DNA of 64,000 nucleotides from Aptenodytes patagonicus (taxonomy: Eukaryota > Chordata > Aves > Sphenisciformes > Spheniscidae). The position numbers and the translations under genes are program-made. Where the stretch lies: NCBI RefSeq assembly GCF_965638725.1, contig NC_134950.1:81332657-81396656 (forward strand). The letters are read 5' to 3'. Under the pieces are notes generated by a model that searched no databases, was not told where the DNA came from, and saw nothing but the letters and a program-made list of their open reading frames with translations. Below are positions 26,601 through 38,600 of the stretch, in pieces; the first letter of the stretch is position 1, and each line of letters begins with the position of its first letter.

Positions 26601-29600
26601 TCGCTACAACCTCCTTTCAGGTAGTTGTAGAGCGCGATGAGGTCTCCCCTCAGCCTCCTCTTCTCCAGGCTAAACAGTCCCAGTTCCCTCAGCCGCTCCT
26701 CAGAAGACTTGTTCTCCAGACCCCTCACCAGCCTCGTTGCCCTTCTCTGGACACGCTCCAGCACCTCAACGTCCTTCTTGTAGTGAGGGGCCCAAAACTG
26801 AATACAGTATTGGAGGTGTGGCCTCACCAGTGCCGAGTACAGGGGCACAATCACTTCCCTACTCCTGCTGGCCACACTATTTCTGATACAGGCCAGGATG
26901 CCATTGGCCTTCTTGGCCGCCTGGGCACACTGCCGGCTCATGTTCAGCCGGCTGTCGACCAGCACCCCCAGGTCCTTTTCCGACAGGCAGCTTTCCAGCC
27001 ACTCTTCCCCAAGCCTGTAGCGCTGCATGGGGTTGTTGTGGCCGAAGTGCAGGACCCGGCACTTGGCCTTGTTGAACCTCATACAGTTGGCCTGGGCCCA
27101 TCGATCCAGCCTGTCCAGGTCCCTCTGCAGAGCCTTCCTACCCTCGAGCAGATCAACACTCCCGCCCAACTTGGTGTCGTCTGCAAACTTACTGAGGGTG
27201 CACTCGATCCCCTTGTCCAGATCATTGATAAAGATATTGAACAAGACTGGCCCCAAAACTGAGCCCTGGGGAACACCACTCATGACCGGCCGCCAACTGG
27301 ATGTAACTCCATTCACCACAACTCTCTGGGCCCGGCCATCCAGCCAGTTTTTGACCCAGCGCAGAGTCCACCTGTCTAAGCCGTGAGCTGCCAGCTTCTC
27401 TAGGAGAATGCTGTGGGAGACGGTGTCAAAGGCCTTACTGAAGTCCAGGTAGACCACATCCACAGCCTTTCCCTCATCCACTAGGCGGGTCACCTGGTCA
27501 TAGAAGGAGATCAGGTTGGTCAAGCAGGACCTGCCTTTCATGAACCCGTCCTGGCTGGGCCTGATGCCCTGGTTGTCCTGCACATGCCTTGTGAGCGCCC
27601 TCAGGATGAACTGCTCCATAATCTTCCCCGGCACTGAGGTCAGGCTGACAGGCCTGTAGTTCCCCGGATCCTCCTTCCGGCCCTTCTTGTAGCTGGGCAT
27701 CACATTGGCAAGCCTCCAGTCTTCCAGGACCCTCCCCAGTTAGCCAGGACTGCTGATAAATGATGGAGAGTGGCTTGGCGAGCTCCTCAGCCAGCTCCCT
27801 CAGCACTCTCGGGTGGATCCCATCCGGCCCCATAGACTTGTGAGCGTCCAGGTGGTGTAGCAGGTCATTGACTGCTTCCTCTTGGATTATGGGGGGTTCA
27901 TCCTGCTCGCCGTCCCTGTCTTCCAGCTCAGGGGGCTGAGTACCCTGAGGATAACTGGTCTGCCTGTTAAAGACTGAGGCAAAGAAGGCATTGAGTACCT
28001 CAGCCTTTTCCTCATCCTTGGTGACAATGTTCCCCCCCGCATCCAATAAGGGATGGAGATTCTCCTTGGCTCTCTTCTTGTCATTAATATATTTGTAAAA
28101 ACTCTTTTTGTTGTCTCTGATGACAGTGGCTGGATTGCGTTCCAGCTGGGCTTTTGCCTTTCTCATTTCCTCTCTGCACGACCTAACGAGATCCCTGTAC
28201 TCTTCTTGAGTCGCCTGCCCCTTCTTCCACAAGTGGTAAACTCTCCTTTTTTTCCTGAGTCCCAGCAAGAGCTCCCCATTCAGCCAGGCCGGTCGTCTTC
28301 CCCGCCCGTTCTTCTTACGGCACATGGGGACAGCCTGCTCCTGCGCCTTTAAGACTTCCTTCTTGAAGATCGTCCAGCCTTCCTGGACCCCTTTGCCCTT
28401 CAGGACTGTCTCCCAAGGGACTCTCTCAACCAGCGTCCTGAACAGGCCAAAGTCCGCCCTCCAGAAGTCCATGGTTGCGGTTTTGCTGGCCCCCCTCAAA
28501 TATTATGCATCTAGCCATTTAAACAGACCTTTTACTGTAGCAAGTAATTTACTTAGCGACTATTGTGTTTCCTTTGTGTCCTGGTTTCGGCAGGGATAGA
28601 GTTAATTTCCTTCCTAGTAGCTGGTACAGTGCTGTGTTTTGGGTTTAGGATGAGAATAATGTTGGTAACACACCGATGTTTTAGTTGTTGCTAAGCAGTG
28701 CTTACACTAGTCAAGGACTTTTCAGCTCCCCATGCTCTACCGACTGAGAAGGCTGGAGGTGCACAAGAAGCTGGGAGGGGGCACGGCCAGGACAGCTGAC
28801 CCAAACTGGCCAAAGGGACATTCCATACCATGTGACGTCATGCTCAGTGCATAAACTGGGGAAAGCTGGCCGGGGGGGCCGCTGCTCGGGGACTGGCTGG
28901 GCATCGGTCGGCGGGTTGTGAGCAATTGCATTGTGCATCACTTGCTTTGTGTATTATTATTATTATTATCATTTTATTCCAATTATTAAACTTTTTATCT
29001 CAACCCACAAGTTTTTCTCACTTGTGCTCTTCCAGTTCTCTCCCCCATCCCACCAGGGAGGTGGGGGGGAGTGAGCGAGTGGCTGTGTGGTGCTCAGTTG
29101 CCGACTGAGGTTAAACCACGACACTTTGCTATTCTTGAAGATTGTTTCTGCTGAACTACTTGCGAAGCTTTTTTTCATACTGAGTCAGATCCTGTTTTGC
29201 AGGAGTATTTATGTTTAAACAGTAGTAATTTCACAAACCAAACCAGAGGGAAATAAAACCTTTTCCAAATCAGTGTTTATCTTGGCGCTTAAAACCATTT
29301 GTACACAGGTACATACAGCCTTTCTAAAAGAAACCTTCTTTGAACAGATTTTTTAAAATTAAATAAAAATTACATCTAGATATGTTCTTCACCTAGACAC
29401 ATAAATAAATTCAGCTTTTTGCACAAATACCAGTTTATTTGTTGATTTGTACTAGGAGGATATGTTTGGTAGTTAACAATGACTAAGTTTAGCAAAAATA
29501 TATTTGTCATTAATGTTTGGGGTTTTTTTTTTTCTTTTTCTTTGACAGGGAGAACTTACTGGCTGACTGTTTGCAGGGCTGCTTTGTGGTAACATGTACT

Positions 29601-32600
29601 CTGTGTGCATTTATCAGCCTTGTTTGGTTACGTGAACAGATCGTCCATGGAGGAGCACCACAGTGGTTGGAACAAAATCAGCAACAGCCACTCAATGGTG
29701 TTGGTCAACAAAATGAGGTAAAACTTAACTGCTCAGTAGGTCATGATAAATGTGGAAAATGTGATTTTGTGAATAAATACATTATCAGAACCCAACAGTA
29801 ATGTTATTTTACTGCAGGGTATCTTAATTTGTACGTTAGCAGAGGTTGAACATGTGTTCCTGCATAAACTCAGTGACACCACTGTTACGTTTTTGAAGTT
29901 CTGTAAAATGGAATGTTAATGGATTTGTTATAGTATAATTTTTGTAAAGTAACTTTAACATTGTTTAGATTCTTATGTCTGTATCTTTACACTTTTTTTA
30001 AGATAATTTTGTGCATATAAAGCTGAATTATTAGCGTAGTCAATGAAGATGCAGCTTGCTTTTATTTTGTCTTTTTCATAAGTATTTCAGTAGTTCATGA
30101 AGTAACAATTCACTGTTCTCAAAGCAGTTGGAGGTTTTGTTGAAACCTCTGAAGTTAGAGCTTCTTTGCTCTCCCCCCACCCCCCAACACACACATGCAC
30201 CCTTTTAGTGCTTACAGGAGCCTCTTGGGCAGGAGAAGAGATGATAAAGTAATACGTGCATAGGGGGGAGTAATTAAAATTTTGTTTTCTTTTGTAATAA
30301 ATGTCAATTTTTTAAAGACCGAGGTAAAGATCCTCAGCTTGATGACTGACTTGGGTTGTCCTTGAATTATCATCTTTCTAATATAATGATAGTTTTCATA
30401 ATATCAAGAGAGTTCCCCTCTATTGAGCACTGGTGAGACCACACCTGGAGTGCTCTATCCAGTTCTAGGCTCCCCCGGTACAAAAGAGACATGGACATAC
30501 TGGAGTGAGTGCAGTGAAGAGCCAACAAAAATTATTAAAGGACTGGAGCATCTGACATATGATGAGAGGCTGAGAGAGCTGGAAACATTCAGCCTGGAGA
30601 TGAGAATCCTCAGGGTGACCTTATCAGCGTGTTTAAATGCCTGATGGGAGGATGTAAAGAAGACAGAGCCAGAGTCGTCTTGGTAGTATTGAGTGACAGG
30701 ACAACAGGCAGTAGGCTCAAATTAAAATACAGGAAATTCCATTTAGACAAAAAAAAACCAAACCAAAAAAACCCAGATGTGGTTTGTTTGTTTTTTTTTT
30801 TACTGTAAGTGTGATCAACTACCCGAACAGGTTGCTCAGAGGGGTTGTGAAGTCTCCATCTCTGGAGTTACTCAAAAGCCAACTGGAAGCAGCGCTGAGC
30901 AACCTGCTGTAGCTGACCCTCCTTTGAGTAGGTGGGTTGACTAGATGCTCTGTAGAGGCCCTTTCCAACCTCAGCTACTCTGAAGAAGTCTGAATGTTTC
31001 TCTTCCTCTTTTAAAAGGTTTAGTGGTCCCAAATTTAATGCTTTTCTAAAAAAAAATACACTATTAACATCTTTTTAATACTATTCTTTTTTTCCATATA
31101 CAGGATAAAAGTACAGAGAGGGGTTGATCAATTTAACTGAATACTAAATCCTATTTTTGCAGGCTCAGGCTGTTGTAAATGGAGGTGTTGAAAACGCTGT
31201 GCTTGATCAACCTGCTAACCCGGCTGCTGAGAATGTAGTTGTAGGCGAGAACCCTGAAATTCAAGAAGAACAAGTAGATGAAGAAGAGGAGGATAATGAA
31301 GATGAAGAAGATGCTGTAGTAGAAGATGCAGCAGATGCAAACAATGGAGCACAAGGTAACAGGTGACTCAAAACAGTAATGTTCTAGTTCTTTTCAAATA
31401 GAAATTAAACCATTGAAAATAGAACTGTTATAATTCAAAGAAGCTGTGTAAATTCCCACTTCAGCTTATTTATCTTGTTTTTGCAAATTTCATGTATTTC
31501 TTTTGAGTGCTGAAGCGTTTGCTTGCTGAAAAGCTATTGGGAGTTATGAGTTGAATGTTATGCACTTAAGTCTTTTTGTTCATTTAAAACATAGCATGGA
31601 GTGGTTACATCTTGTTTTGGGTGAGTCTAACAACTGTAAAAATGGCCATTGTCTCCTCAGATGACATGAACTGGAATGCTTTGGAATGGGATCGAGCAGC
31701 AGAAGAGCTTACTTGGGAGCGAGTGAGTAAGAATCATTTTCTTGACTTGAGTAATTCAGACTCATACTCGAAATGATTTGTCATATTGCTGTGTTAAAAT
31801 CCATTTGGGATAGATTTGGATACCAGTCTAGTGTGAAAACTATCAGTAAGAGGCTTTAGTGACCTAAAAAAGTAATTGTATTAAAATGTTTTTGTTACTT
31901 GTTAACTATCAAAAAGGCATTTCTTTGATTTGAAATATAGTAGCAGCTTAAAATATGTTTTAGCACAGACTTTTCTGAAGTCTTCACCTTGGTCAGGTTT
32001 AGAAATGAATTGCAGCTTGCATTGAGGATGCTAGGCCAGATTAGGAGCACGTAGGTGTTGCATTATAGATAGTTTAATGCTTAATTTTTGTATTCATGAC
32101 AGCATTAAACTGAAGAAAAGAGAGAACAGGAAACTTTGGTTAATTTACTTTATTTACATACTTGCAAAAGACAAATGTGTTTCTTAAAAAATGATGGAGC
32201 ATTTTAACGTAACATTGCTTCTGTTTTGTTTATGGATCACAAATTCCATAATTAGAGCATGAGATGCATGTACACTGTAATCAGAGTAGTCTAGAGACTC
32301 AAGAACTAGTTTTTTGCAGCTGGTTTAGAAGTAGCCAGCATCGGAGTTCAAAGCTCATCACATGCAGCAAAATCTACCTGAAGGTAGATACAGCAGCTTC
32401 ACGTGGTTTACCAGCGTCACTAGTGCCTATTGCAGACAGTTGTAAAGCTAGTCACTGTATTCCTAGGCTGTGATACAGCTGTTGCCTTGATTGCAGTGTA
32501 GTAGAAGTACAGTTTTCATCACGAGGGACACGTCTTGATCTTTGTTTTGTATCTAGTTAAAACTTCTTAGTTTGTTTTGAAAGATATTTAGTGGAAAAGG

Positions 32601-35600
32601 GCACGCATAAATTCAGGTTTCTGAACCATTCTCCTGAGTATCTCAAGACGAAAGTGTTACATTTCTGAACCCAGTTTATGTGCTGGGAAGAGTTGACATA
32701 CTCCTAATTGAAAATATTTTGATGCCTCTCCATGAATGTAGAAACCAGTTTCAGCAAACTCTCATAACCATTTCCAGTCCTATGTGCTGGCATAGGCAAT
32801 TGCCATCTAGTTGGCATTTCCTATCAAAAGTGGGGTAGGCTTTTCTGCTATTTCATCTTGTGAAAATAGCATGCAAGCTTTCTGAGTTTTCAGAAATATT
32901 TGCATCTTGGTTTACTCTGTAAAATATGTGCAACTTTAATTTGGAACTTCGTGCAAAATCCTGGTACAGAACAGCCTTGAACCTGGTACTTTACAGCAGT
33001 AATTGTGGAGTAGGAGTGTCTGGATTGAAATAGTAAGAAATCCTTGAAGTTGGGGCAAAGGAGAGATTTTTTTTTTTATAGATGCTCTATTTTTGGCTGT
33101 TCTGTGGACACTTCCCGTAACAGCTGTGCATACAGAGTGATAGAGGATTTGTTTCCTGTCTTCCCTAGCTGTAAACCAATTCTGTTCTAAACTTAATAAC
33201 ATACAGTGTAGCAACATTATCCTGTTACTAGTTGCTTTTATACATTGAAGGTAAAATATTAACCTTTGACTTTTCTCAGTGCAACAGAAATTGATACTTT
33301 GCAATTAGGAAGCAAAAAAAAAAATTCTCTTGCATTGTAATAGATTTGTTTAAGCATGTTTTTAAATAACAGTTCAATCACTAAAATCTTTTGTAAATAC
33401 AAAATCTTTGTCAGAGTCTTCAAAGTCTTGGAGAGAAATAGCCTATAAATTAATTGATTATATGTTTGGTTTGCCATATGTAAATACATGTATATTAAGA
33501 TATTCCACATGTATATCACTGCCTCTGATCAACTGAGTTTACTGTTTTGAACTTAGTTTCTATCTTTATCTTTAAGAATTTATGTCCAGGTTCTGTTGGT
33601 TTAGCAATAAAAAAAGCTTTTGACCGTATTGGACATTAAAAGTTGGTGTGAAAGAGGCTTCTATAAGGCTTATTTTAGATGCATGTTGCTTAGTTTTTCT
33701 GATGAGTAACTAAAATTAACTTTCTTATCTTCACAGATGCTTGGACTCGATGGCTCTCTGGTTTTTTTAGTAAGTGAAATCCTGCATTTCAAGAATTTCT
33801 ATAGAAGGCTTTTTTAAAAGTAAACTGCATTTTTTAAAATTGCATCATTCTATTTGAAGTCCCTATTTTCATATGATATGTATTCTTAAAGAGACTTTCA
33901 TATGAAGTCATGTTTGAGCAAACTGCCTTTTTCAGGAGTTTCACAGAGTAGAGCTCTGTGTGTGTGTGGCATAAAAGTGAAATTTCTTAAAAGGCATAGG
34001 TAACTTTGGATCAAGTACACCACTGTAAATAAAAATTAGAACCTTTAAAAAAGTGTACACTGAAAATACATATCTGTTCTAGCCTTAAGTTTTTTCTCTT
34101 CATGTTATGATTAAAATAGTGTCATTCAGCCTTCTCTGATTTGTCCTAATACTGCCAGAACACCACTAGTGAATTTTTAGTGTAGACTAGATTTTAAAAT
34201 TTAAGATCTTCAGTTATGTTTCCTGATTTTATTTGGGTTGGGTTTTTTTGTTCTTCCCTAGAATTTTTCGCCTCTTGAATATTATTTTAATTGCTATCAG
34301 TATCAAATCTTTTTTTGAATCTTCACAGTAGTCAGTCTGTCTTGTGGAGCACGTATCTTTTAAATTGGTTCCAAAAATCTTTATAATTATGGTAATTTTG
34401 CAAATCACTCCTAAAAAGGCTATTGGCTCTTTGACACTTGTCTTTGGGTGAACCCCTGTTGATTATCTCCCTGACAAACTCTTACATATATAATGCATAT
34501 CTTCTAGTGGGCTTCGTTATAGTTTATTTGAAGGGCACTCTCTGCTGCCCGTCCTATCTGACTGTTGGAGATGTCTAGCTCTGATTTCAGGGTCAGGGGA
34601 AAGAGTGTGCAAAGAGTCGATGGCAACAAAACTTTAACCCATCACAGCTACATTCATTGGGTGTGATCTGCCAGATGACTTATTTTAAAAAGAGAAGTAA
34701 TTTATATTTGAAAGGGAGAAAAGATCTGTGCTCTCTTCCAGCAGTATAAATTTTACTTTATTTACTGTGTGAAAGAAATACAATTCTTAAATATGAATGT
34801 GTTTATTAGATACTGTAGTGGATAAATGTCTCATGTCTGAAATAAAATGTCTTAATGTAATGTCTCATGTTTAAAATAATGTCATTATCCATTACTAATT
34901 ATGTCATTAGTGATTGACCTTAAATATTAATATCAAAAGAACTAAAATTCCAGTGTACTTATGGCTGAGTTCACATCTTGGCTAAAAGGAATACTAAAAA
35001 ACAGAGACGTGCTGTCATTTCTAGAGTGAGAGCTGTCAGTTTTGTTAACAGGCTTTTTGTGACAAAGTCTAACTGTTAAAAGTTCAGACAAACATTTTCT
35101 CATTTATAAAACAAATATCCACATACATTTCATGTAATTGTTTTTAAGGGTAGAACTATTTATATTGATTTTAAAATAAAAGTTTATTTTTACAAAATGA
35201 GAGTGTTAAAGCAAATGTAAGTGCTCTTATCTAGGTAAATGTCCATGAATGTAAACAGATGCTTTCATAATCTGTCCTGCATGTTTTGGTCTTTGTGTTA
35301 GAGCAAATTTCTTGGTTCTAACATGAGATGTGCAAGTTCTGGTAATAATAGGCAGTTGAAATAAGAAGTTTAGATACAGAAGTAAAGTCACATTTAAATG
35401 ACTGATATTTATGTACTGTTTCCTTGTTGTCTTCCTCCCTCCTTCCCCCATACTCCTTGCAGGAACATGTCTTTTGGGTGGTATCTTTAAATACGTTGTT
35501 CATACTTGTGTTTGGTAAGTAGGTTTTAAAAAGATCCTTCTTTGTGAAGTGATAATGCTGGTTAATTTTAAGGCTGTTCTCTCAGAATAAATTAAGTTGT

Positions 35601-38600
35601 GACATCTGAAAATTGAACCACAAACAAACTGGGAATATGAGTAATAAATCTTTATTGCTTCTAGTTTTGTCATTTTAATTCCTTTACATGAATAGGTTTA
35701 AAATAGGAAATCTACCAAAAGATTAATGATGTCAACCAAAGCACAGAAAATAATATTTGTTTGGAATACTGTTAAATTAAAGGAAGAACCTCCTGGAATT
35801 TAATTTATGAGCAAATGCAGTACTTTTAAGAATAGCTAGGATTTTTTTTTTCTTCTTATAGTTTTCGCTAGATATAGATAAATCACTTTTTCCATCAAGA
35901 ATCCATTTTTGGAGCTCAAAATTGGGAGGGGGGCACACAAGAATGTAGCTGACTGCGTAGAGTTGTCAAATAGACTTTCATTTTGTGTCCAAAATTACTA
36001 CGAAACAACTTGCCGTAGTTCATACAACTTAAACTGACTTAAATTTTAGAAAACAGTAAATTCTAATCAGTGGTGTATTTTACGTTATTTTCCTTTCTCC
36101 TTCCTGTAGATGCTGAAGCTGAACTGCAACTTTAAATGTTTGCAAGACTCTTTCTATTTCTAGTACAAGATAGGAATATTTCTGTGTTCTGATTCCATGT
36201 ATAGTTAGTGCTAGGAAAATTTCCTGGACACAAACTTGTCACAGCTTAAAAAAAAATTAAAAAAAAAAAATCCCCAAACCGTAGGTGTATATTTCTCAAT
36301 CATTTGAACCTTAAAAGAAAAGGGTAAAATGCCTGCCTTATTGTAAATAGCAGTAAACTCGCCCTTGAGAGTTTCTGGAATTCCTATTTTATATTTACTG
36401 CTTATAATATGTGGGGTAAATTTGCATTTCCGCTCTGGTTTTACTGCAGAAAGGGGGGTAACAAATTTAGAAAAATTTTCTTTTTTTTTTTAAGACCCTC
36501 CTGAGAGGCATTAAACTGTGATTCAGATTCGGTTTGTCTTTTTTTTTTTTTCTTTTGTACCTTACACCTGTTGAGTGACATGGGAGAATAACAGCTCTTC
36601 CCTGTGCCTCAATTTTGCCTGTTTTGCTGCTAACAGCTTTTGGATTATGGTGCTCAAGCTCGTTAGTGTTGTTAATTTGACACAACTGTGTGCAGAAGCA
36701 GCAGCATTTTAGTGAAAAGATAGAGCATTTTATACACTTGAAGTGTATATACCAGACTCAAAATTTCACTTGCTATGAATTGTCAGTTTAGAAAGGGATT
36801 GGTTATGTTGCTTTGGTTTTTTGAGTGGTCTTTCTTGGCAGAAGAGTTCGAGCTTTAAAAACTGACATCATACTGTAGATAAGAAATTTTTGCTGGCAAA
36901 GTAAAGCTCACAATACTGAACCAGTGATTTGAGCATCTATTTACTGAAACAAATCAGCAGATCAAAAGAAATAAAAGAATTATCGTGTATATTTAATTCA
37001 CAAAAAACTATAACTGTTCTAATAGGAGTTGGAAAATACCTGAATTATTTCTTTCTGATAATTAGTCTATTTTAATCTGTAGTTATCCGAAGTTAATTAG
37101 GTTTTTTAGCTGCTTTAAAATTTAGGCTTTAATAAGTAGATAATAACTATGAAATTTCTAAATCCTTGATTTAAATTCAATAATAAGTGAGTAATAAGAA
37201 TAATTAATAAGGTTGTCATATAGATGTGTTTTCAGTAACTCTGAGCGTGCTTTAACAAGTGGGAAACTAACAAGTAAAGAAGAGAAGGGGAATGACTTTC
37301 CCAAGCAAGCCAGCAGGAGATCTGGGAATTTAATTTGTGCCTCTCAAGCCTATTTTTAGTATCTTTCCCACTAAGTAATATCACCTAATTTTAGGTGATA
37401 TTACAACTGCCAAATCTCTAGTTATTTGTAATTACAGTCCTGGTGGGTTCAAATGCCACAGGAGGTACTTTCTAGAAGATAAAACAGAAGAAAAGCATTT
37501 GGAACCTTAATTACTGGTCCAGAAATTCTCCTATGATACTCTCTTGGACAAGTTAATTAAGTTGTACTTAATTCATATTTTCTATAGCTCATTTTAGTAC
37601 TCGCAGAGGAGTTTGTACTCCTTCATACTTTTTATTAAAAGGGATCTATTAGAAATCCTCTTTTAAAAAAGTTATTTAAAAAACCATGATAAACTGCACG
37701 CTATAATCTCATAAAACACTGTCAAAAAGATATGACTTAAGTCATGAGTCTGTCTATAGGAGATGAGTGTGATTTTTTTTTTTTTTTTTTTTTTTTCAAT
37801 CTCACTTTTCTTTCTCTTGTTCTTACTGGGCAGGAAGAGCTCAAGTCCTCCCTTTATCTTTTACATTTTTGCTATTCCCAGTAACTGCTGATTTCTCTGA
37901 AAGGGATGTAAATTAAAACTTTCTGATCATTGATTAGGGTAATACAAGTCCTGCTAAATCTTTCCCTGGCTTTTTTTATATATATTGGTCACATGGAAAT
38001 GAGGAGGAGAGAGAAAATCATCAGGCTTTTCATTTGAGGGTATGTTTAGTCTACAGTAATCCCCAGAGTGGACTGTCATGATATAGTGAAGGCAGTATGG
38101 GTGAAAATAAAAGCTTGCAGTTACTGCAGCCCCTTTACTTCCTATTGACACTCTCTACTCCTGCAGGAAAGTGATGTTGAATTCTGTAGTCCTTCGTAGC
38201 TTGGTTAGAAGACCACAGAGTGAGCTAAAACAACGACTTGATCCTGTTGCAAATACACAGGTGTCCAAAAATGGGGAAGTGCTGTGTTTTTTTAATTCAT
38301 TCCTCCTGAGACTTCAGAATTGGCAAGAATAAGTTCTCAGGAACGATGACAGTTCTTAGTATGTTAATTCAAAGTAAAAGACTTCTCAGTTGCTCCTCAT
38401 CCTTCACTGGAGCATCATCTTTCTCCCCCTCATCTTCTCTTCCCTTTGCAAATTTCTGCAGGGTTTGCATTTTTCACAGGATTCTTAAGAATTAAAGCAC
38501 TAAAACTGAAACCTTGCTAAAGCAAGTTCCATCTGACCAAGAGGTAAAATGGCTACTTAAGTCTTTTAGTGCATGGGAAAGAGTGAATATACAGAACAGG

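Larger units (their letters stand above)
24782..29548 (+). other. MARCHF6: MARCHF6 intron 5, transposon-rich
   Basis: 4.8 kb. The first 1.5 kb is plain AT-rich sequence. From 26303 to 29123 it is almost wholly transposable element: an antisense CR1 and a solo LTR separated by about 80 bp. The last 0.4 kb before the acceptor is unremarkable and ends in a T-rich tract. Confidence 0.85.
29718..31162 (+). other. MARCHF6: MARCHF6 intron 6
   Basis: 1.4 kb holding a sense CR1 copy at 30412-30985; the rest is AT-rich with no other feature seen. Confidence 0.8.

Noticed and set aside
26474..27262. 262-codon + strand open frame
   Set aside because: It is the antisense shadow of the CR1 reverse-transcriptase frame, which has clear RT motifs on the - strand.
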